Below, one piece after another: positions 6,802 to 10,241 of a stretch of DNA of 10,241 nt. Both the position numbers and the translations under genes were made by a program. The notes under the pieces were generated by a model that did no database searches, was not told where the DNA came from, and worked only from the letters and a program-made list of their open reading frames with translations. The number at the start of each line of letters is the position of its first letter. Position 1 is the first letter of the stretch. Where the stretch lies: positions 1 through 10,241 of the forward strand of contig JAAFHN010000065.1 in assembly GCA_013298415.1 (NCBI GenBank). The letters run 5' to 3'. Source of the DNA: Comamonadaceae bacterium (GTDB taxonomy: Bacteria > Pseudomonadota > Gammaproteobacteria > Burkholderiales > Burkholderiaceae_C).

Positions 6802-7431
6802 TCAGTGAAAACCGGATTGGGTGCTGAGCACCCCGTCAATGTGGTGTTGCAGCATCTGGGCCAACAAGCGCTTTGCGCGCACCTCGCCGTGCTGGTGAAT
6901 CAAGGGCAGCACTGCTTCAAACGTACACATGGCTGCCAAACAAGACACCGACTCGGCCTCGCTGCGTTTGGGCAAGGCGATGGTGGCGGCTTGTGCGTGC
7001 CGCTGCAACAAGTACCTCAAGCCTGCTTGCCTGCGCAGTTCTCGTTCGGCCACAACTTCGCCAATGGCGGGATCCAGTGCTGCGTGCGCACGAACGCGCG
7101 TGAGCACCGCCTGGTGCTCGGCAAAGAATCCCACAAAGGCTGAGGCAAATCGCCGCGTGGCGAGCTGAGGCGTTTTGGCGGCGAGTTCTTTGCTCAGGTC
7201 GTCCATGCGGTGCGCATGTGAAAACTGCTGAAAAGCCGCCGCAAGCGCCTTCGATTTGCTGCCAAACAAGTTGAAAAGCGTCGCGCGGCTCACTTGCGCC
7301 GCAGCGGCCAGCGCATCCATGCTGAAGTCGGCGGGGGATGCAGCAAGCAGCTCCCACGCAGCAAGTGCTACGCGTTCGCGTGTTTCAGCGCTGGCTTGTG
7401 CGCGCTGTTTGAGTTCGTAGCTTCTTGGCAT
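6802..7431 (-). CDS. TetR/AcrR-family transcriptional repressor
   Basis: A 209-residue regulator. The N-terminal helix-turn-helix domain spans about residues 16-65: a leading helix R-E-R-V-A-L-A-A-W-E-L, then F-S-M-D-A-L-A-A-A-A-Q-V-S-R-A-T-L-F-N-L-F, the standard TetR recognition region, followed by G-S-K-S-K-A-L. The rest is a helical ligand-binding and dimerisation domain with two cysteines (164 and 169) and no motif that reveals the ligand. The ATG at 7429-7431 (- strand) is favoured because the HTH domain needs the N-terminus and the next Met is at residue 38. The gene is divergent from the second EamA transporter with 20 bases between start codons and convergent with the first. TetR proteins commonly repress a divergent exporter and themselves, so control of the 7452 transporter is the expected role (inference). 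Confidence 0.88.
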   Translation of the reverse strand: MPRSYELKQRAQASAETRERVALAAWELLAASPADFSMDALAAAAQVSRATLFNLFGSKSKALAAAFQQFSHAHRMDDLSKELAAKTPQLATRRFASAFVGFFAEHQAVLTRVRAHAALDPAIGEVVAERELRRQAGLRYLLQRHAQAATIALPKRSEAESVSCLAAMCTFEAVLPLIHQHGEVRAKRLLAQMLQHHIDGVLSTQSGFH

Positions 7432-7452
7432 TTAGATATACTAACAGTCTAA
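7432..7452. promoter_or_regulatory. Shared divergent promoter/operator between tetR-type gene and second transporter
   Basis: The 20 bases between the two start codons hold an inverted repeat TTAGA (7432-7436) and TCTAA (7448-7452) with an 11-base spacer, a reasonable size for a TetR operator. On the + strand TATACT (7437-7442) matches the -10 consensus at five of six and would place transcription start at or within a base or two of the ATG at 7452. On the - strand TAGTAT (7443-7438) is a 4-of-6 -10 box that would put the start at about 7431, the regulator's ATG. The -35 boxes are weak (TTCGTA at 7414-7419 for the + strand). Neither gene has a Shine-Dalgarno sequence, which fits leaderless transcripts. 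Confidence 0.5.
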
Positions 7453-8369
7453 TGAATACATCTGAAGATCCTCAGCGCAACGCTTTGATCGGCTGGAGTG
7501 CGGCGGTTGTCTCGGTGTTGATTGGCGTGGTTTGGCAACTCAGCACGCGGGCAGGCGCAAGCGCTTCGCTTTCGCCAGCAGACTTGATGCTGATTCGCTA
7601 CGGTGTGCCCGCGATCATCATGCTGCCCTGGCTCGCCAAGTGGGGCTTTTGGCCTGTGGTTGACCAGCTCTCGCCCAAGCTCACATCCGAGCGGCTCATC
7701 GTGCTGATCGCGTTTTCTGGTCTGGTTTACGGCCTCTTCAGCTACAACGGCGCGAAGTACGCACCGGTGGCCCACATGGGCGCGCTGGTGCCGGGCACCA
7801 TGCCGATTTTCGTGGCGCTGCTGGCTTGGCAGCAGTTTGGTGAAAAGCCCAATCGCTCAACGGTACTGGCCTTGTCCGTGTTGCTGGTGGGCGTGGCCTT
7901 GGTCAGCGGTGGCGGGCAGTGGGGCAGGCTGTCGTCTGCTGTGCTCTTTGGCGATGCGCTCTTTTTGATCGCGTCGCTCAACTGGGCGATCTACATGATT
8001 GCGCTGCGGGGCGTGCCGATTGCGCCGATTCACATGGTGGCACTGGCCGCGTTTTGGAATGCGCCATTTGCCCTCGCGCTCTGGCTGCTCACGCCCGAGA
8101 CCAAGCTGCTGAGTGCCAGCTTTGCCACGCTTGCCTGGCAAATCCCGGTGCAAGGCGTGATTGCGGCGATTGGCGGCAACTGGGTGTTTTTGGTGGTGCT
8201 CCAGCGCTTGGGTGCGGCCACTGCAGCGGGCACAGGGGCGGCTGTGCCCGCAGCGGTGGCCATTGGCGGGGTGGTTTTTTTGGCCGAACCCTTGAATGCG
8301 CTTGTGATGCTGGGGGTGGCGCTCACCGTGCTGGGCATTTGGGCGGCGCACGTGTGGGCACGGCGATAA
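7452..8369 (+). CDS. EamA/DMT-superfamily membrane transporter, divergent from TetR regulator
   Basis: An inner-membrane transporter of 305 residues with two EamA repeats (about residues 13-153 and 164-301) and about ten hydrophobic helices. Features include W-Q-L-S-T-R-A-G at the end of helix 1, the loop L-M-L-I-R-Y-G-V-P before helix 2, the small-residue helix A-T-A-A-G-T-G-A-A-V-P-A-A-V-A (255-270), and the E-P-L-N-A-L-V-M-L-G-V-A-L-T-V-L-G-I closing segment. The substrate is unknown. ATG 7452 is preferred over an in-frame TTG at 7425, because the TTG lies inside the regulator's coding region and adds only nine residues. No ribosome binding site precedes it. It is probably the regulated target of the TetR protein and probably co-transcribed with dinB, which starts 9 bases after its stop codon. 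It is not a close duplicate of the transporter at 5887. Confidence 0.86.
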   Translation: MNTSEDPQRNALIGWSAAVVSVLIGVVWQLSTRAGASASLSPADLMLIRYGVPAIIMLPWLAKWGFWPVVDQLSPKLTSERLIVLIAFSGLVYGLFSYNGAKYAPVAHMGALVPGTMPIFVALLAWQQFGEKPNRSTVLALSVLLVGVALVSGGGQWGRLSSAVLFGDALFLIASLNWAIYMIALRGVPIAPIHMVALAAFWNAPFALALWLLTPETKLLSASFATLAWQIPVQGVIAAIGGNWVFLVVLQRLGAATAAGTGAAVPAAVAIGGVVFLAEPLNALVMLGVALTVLGIWAAHVWARR

Positions 8370-8370
8370 C

Positions 8371-8382
8371 ATGGGCGCGTGA
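8371..8382 (+). other. Minimal three-codon ORF whose stop overlaps the dinB start
   Basis: ATG GGC GCG TGA at 8371-8382 lies between the transporter stop (8367-8369) and dinB. Its TGA overlaps the dinB GTG (8379-8381) in a GTGA arrangement. If translated it would deliver terminating ribosomes onto the weak dinB start, which has no Shine-Dalgarno sequence. It may equally be chance. Confidence 0.2.
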
Positions 8383-9680
8383 CTGAGAAGCTGCGCCGAA
8401 TCGCCCACCTCGACATGGATGCGTTTTACGCATCGGTGGAGCTGCTGCGCTACCCGCAATTGAAGGGCTTGCCCGTGGTGATTGCGGGCGGCTCGCGCAC
8501 CCGAGAGCTGATTGCGGCAGCGCAAGGCGAGGGCGCGCCGCACGAGATTGCGGTGGATGCCTTTCCGCGCATTTCCAGCTATGTGGGCCGAGGCGTGATT
8601 ACCACTGCCACCTATGCGGCGCGGGCGTTCGGTGTGGGCTCTGCCATGGGCGTGATGAAGGCGGCCAAGCTTTGCCCGCAGGCGGTTTTGCTGCCCGTGG
8701 ATTTTGAGCAATACCGCAAGTATTCGCGCCAGTTCAAAAGCATCGTGACCGAGATTGCCCCGCTCATGGAAGACAGGGGCGTGGACGAGGTGTACATCGA
8801 CTTCACCGATGTGCCTGGCGGCCAGCGCGAGGGTGGCCGCGTGTTGGCGCGCCTCATCCAAAAAACGATCTTTGAAGCGACGGGGCTCACTTGCTCCCTC
8901 GGCGTGGCACCGAACAAGCTGATCGCCAAAATGGCGAGTGAATTCAACAAGCCGAACGGCATTTCGGTGGTGTACGCCGAAGACGTGCAAACCAAAATCT
9001 GGCCGCTGTCTGCCCGCAAGATCAATGGCATCGGGCCAAAAGCTGAGGCCAAGTTGGCGGGCCACGGTATTCACACGATTGGCGAGCTCGCGGCCAAAGA
9101 GCGCGCCTGGCTGCTTGAGCACTTCGGCAAGAGCTACGGCGCCTGGCTGCACGATGCGGCCTGGGGCCGCGATGACCGGCCCATCTCAACCGAGAGCGAG
9201 CCGGTCAGCATGAGCCGTGAGACCACGTTTGAACGCGATCTTCACTCGGTGCGCCACAAGGCCGAATTGGGCGAAATCTTCACGGAGCTTTGTGAGTCGG
9301 TGGCGCGCGATTTGCAGCGCAAGGGCTATGTGGGTCGCACAGTTGGCGTGAAGCTGCGCTACCCGGATTTCAAAATCGCCACGCGAGACCACAGCCTGGA
9401 TGTGTACACCGCCGATGCCGCTCAGATTCGCCGGGCTGCGGGCTTGGCCTTAAAACGTGCGCCGCTTGACAAGCCGCTTCGGCTGCTCGGTGTAAGGGTG
9501 GGCAACCTGATGCCGCTTGACGAGTGGAAAGAGGCTGAAAAAGCGGGTTGGAAGGCAAATTTGAAGCCAAATCAAGCCTCTGTCCAGGTGAAATCAATGA
9601 TTGATGCTGCTGAAAAGGTAGCAGAGCCGGACCTTTTCAGCGCTTCAGATTTTTCAGCCACTTCTTCGCGGGCAGTTTGA
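8379..9680 (+). CDS. dinB: DNA polymerase IV (Y-family translesion polymerase)
   Basis: A 433-residue error-prone polymerase that copies past damaged bases; E. coli DinB is 351. The order is typical: the first catalytic Asp in H-L-D-M-D-A-F-Y-A-S-V-E (Asp12, with Tyr17 at the steric-gate position), the second acidic pair in V-D-E-V-Y-I-D-F (Asp136, Glu137), S-L-G-V-A-P-N-K-L-I-A-K-M-A-S (173-187), the N-K-P-N-G loop, a helix-hairpin-helix I-N-G-I-G-P-K (215-221), and the little-finger domain at about 275-380. An insert at about residues 41-71 separates G-G-S-R from G-V-I-T-T-A-T-Y, as I recall for Burkholderiales DinB. GTG 8379 is effectively forced: the in-frame stop of the upstream transporter is nine bases before it and Asp12 follows closely. 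The C-terminal E-P-D-L-F (416-420) resembles a degenerate clamp-binding motif. No LexA box is visible upstream. The 3' end overlaps the convergent gene by 44 bases. Confidence 0.93.
   Translation: MTEKLRRIAHLDMDAFYASVELLRYPQLKGLPVVIAGGSRTRELIAAAQGEGAPHEIAVDAFPRISSYVGRGVITTATYAARAFGVGSAMGVMKAAKLCPQAVLLPVDFEQYRKYSRQFKSIVTEIAPLMEDRGVDEVYIDFTDVPGGQREGGRVLARLIQKTIFEATGLTCSLGVAPNKLIAKMASEFNKPNGISVVYAEDVQTKIWPLSARKINGIGPKAEAKLAGHGIHTIGELAAKERAWLLEHFGKSYGAWLHDAAWGRDDRPISTESEPVSMSRETTFERDLHSVRHKAELGEIFTELCESVARDLQRKGYVGRTVGVKLRYPDFKIATRDHSLDVYTADAAQIRRAAGLALKRAPLDKPLRLLGVRVGNLMPLDEWKEAEKAGWKANLKPNQASVQVKSMIDAAEKVAEPDLFSASDFSATSSRAV
9609..9641. terminator. 11-bp perfect hairpin at the convergent dinB/SpeE-like junction
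   Basis: GCTGAAAAGGT at 9609-9619 pairs exactly with ACCTTTTCAGC at 9631-9641 around an 11-base loop. It sits inside the last codons of dinB, and its right arm contains the stop codon (9637-9639) of the - strand gene. For the - strand transcript it is a stem right at the stop. No T tract follows on that strand. On the + strand five T (9651-9654 and neighbours) come some nine bases later. A role in 3'-end formation is likely, but classical intrinsic termination is not clear. Confidence 0.45.
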
Positions 9681-10241
9681 ATTTGGCCTCGATGCGTTCG
9701 GCGCGGGCTTGCAAATCGGCGGCTGTGAGTTCCGGCGGGCTGCGCTGAGCAAGCACCACTTGGTTGCCTTCTCGCGTGGGTTTGAAGACGCGAATTGCGC
9801 TCTCAGGCCCAAAGGCGCGTGTGATGCGAGCCAGGCTTTCCTCAAAACCTGCTAAGCGGCCAAACAGGTTCACGGCCATCACGCCGCCGTCGGCCAGTGC
9901 GCCAAAACAGTCTTTGTAGAAAGATTCGCTGTCCAGCACGGGCGCTGCGGCATCGTGGTCGTACAAATCCACATGGAGCAAGTCCACTTCGTTGCTCACC
10001 TTGGCAATCGCCTTGGCCGCGTCGGCCATCACCAGCTTCAGCCGCTCATCGTCGGGCGGCAGCTTGAACCACTGGCGGCAGGCAGAAACCACTTGTGGGT
10101 TGATTTCCACCGCAGTGGTGTGCCAGCGCAGTCGTTTGTGGCAAAACTTGGTGAGTGCTGCGCTGCCCAAGCCAAGCTGCATCGCGCTGCCAGCTTTGAG
10201 CGATTCTTCCGGCAAAAAAAGCAACCCGGCCATCATGCGCT
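9637..10241 (-). CDS. Spermidine synthase-like protein, partial (5' end outside window)
   Basis: About 200 residues of a protein with the spermidine synthase/SAM-methyltransferase fold. The frame stays open to the window edge, so the Met at 10234-10236 is probably internal. Visible landmarks, counted from that Met: the nucleotide-binding loop M-Q-L-G-L-G-S-A-A-L-T (19-29), the acidic end of strand 2 V-E-I-N-P (43-47), M-A-D-A-A (70-74), the strand-4 motif H-V-D-L-Y-D-H-D (88-95) where Asp90 and Asp93 match the D-x-x-D of aminopropyltransferases, then S-F-Y-K-D-C and the L-A-D-G-G-V-M-A-V-N-L strand. The C-terminus is basic (K-K-W-L-K-N-L-K-R). The glycine loop is less canonical than in true SpeE (G-G-G-D-G), so it may be one of the many SpeE-like proteins that do not make spermidine. 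It is convergent with dinB and shares 44 bases with it. Confidence 0.8.
   Translation of the reverse strand, partial: RMMAGLLFLPEESLKAGSAMQLGLGSAALTKFCHKRLRWHTTAVEINPQVVSACRQWFKLPPDDERLKLVMADAAKAIAKVSNEVDLLHVDLYDHDAAAPVLDSESFYKDCFGALADGGVMAVNLFGRLAGFEESLARITRAFGPESAIRVFKPTREGNQVVLAQRSPPELTAADLQARAERIEAKFKLPAKKWLKNLKR

Noticed and set aside
7432..7452. Possible LexA site in the divergent region, because ACAG occurs at 7444-7447
   Set aside because: No CTGT lies twelve bases upstream on the same strand; the bases there are TTAGA, which fit the TetR-type palindrome instead.
7857..9152. 431-residue open frame on the - strand opposite the second transporter and dinB
   Set aside because: It is antisense to two well-recognised genes, rich in His, Arg and Gln as expected for a shadow frame, and without any recognisable motif.
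1..10241. Mobile element, phage, toxin-antitoxin or defence island
   Set aside because: No transposase, integrase, nuclease, toxin-like small gene pair, terminal inverted repeat of an IS, or tRNA-flanking att site could be recognised. Except for the repeat protein, the genes belong to ordinary chromosomal families.

Overview
The window looks like a stretch of a betaproteobacterial chromosome, most likely Burkholderiales and plausibly Comamonadaceae. This rests on three things: a moderately high GC content with GC-rich third positions, a DNA polymerase IV of the long form with an extra loop near its N-terminus that I associate with Burkholderiales, and a palindromic element of a type I recall as common in Comamonadaceae genomes. 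The family assignment is from memory of these families, not from a search.

Layout, left to right. (1) The 3' end of argH (argininosuccinate lyase) on the + strand. (2) A 4.1-kb + strand gene for a very large predicted secreted protein: a signal peptide, nine tandem ~135-residue domains each opening with K-x-F-x-P or a close variant, and a tenth, different C-terminal domain. Every one of the nine domains carries exactly two cysteines. (3) A 136-base gap with two small hairpins, then an FMN-dependent alpha-hydroxy-acid dehydrogenase (lldD-like) with a good ribosome binding site. (4) A 199-base gap holding a 61-base near-perfect palindrome (REP-like), then an EamA/DMT-family transporter whose automatic start can be drawn wrongly into the palindrome. 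(5) A TetR-family repressor on the - strand, convergent with the first transporter (3-base gap) and divergent from a second EamA/DMT transporter. The two divergent start codons are only 20 bases apart and the space between them is an imperfect palindrome. (6) dinB (DNA polymerase IV) on the + strand, 9 bases after the second transporter and in the same reading frame. (7) A spermidine-synthase-like methyltransferase-fold protein on the - strand, cut by the window end and overlapping the dinB 3' end by 44 bases.

Functionally this is a mosaic of housekeeping genes (argH, dinB, the SpeE-like protein), one catabolic enzyme, a small regulator/exporter unit, and one conspicuous repeat protein. The TetR protein most likely controls the divergent transporter and itself. 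The second transporter and dinB probably share a transcript. I found no tRNA, rRNA, CRISPR array, transposase, phage gene or recognisable defence or toxin system. The item least explained by known biology is the cysteine-paired repeat protein. No intergenic stretch exceeds 300 bases.
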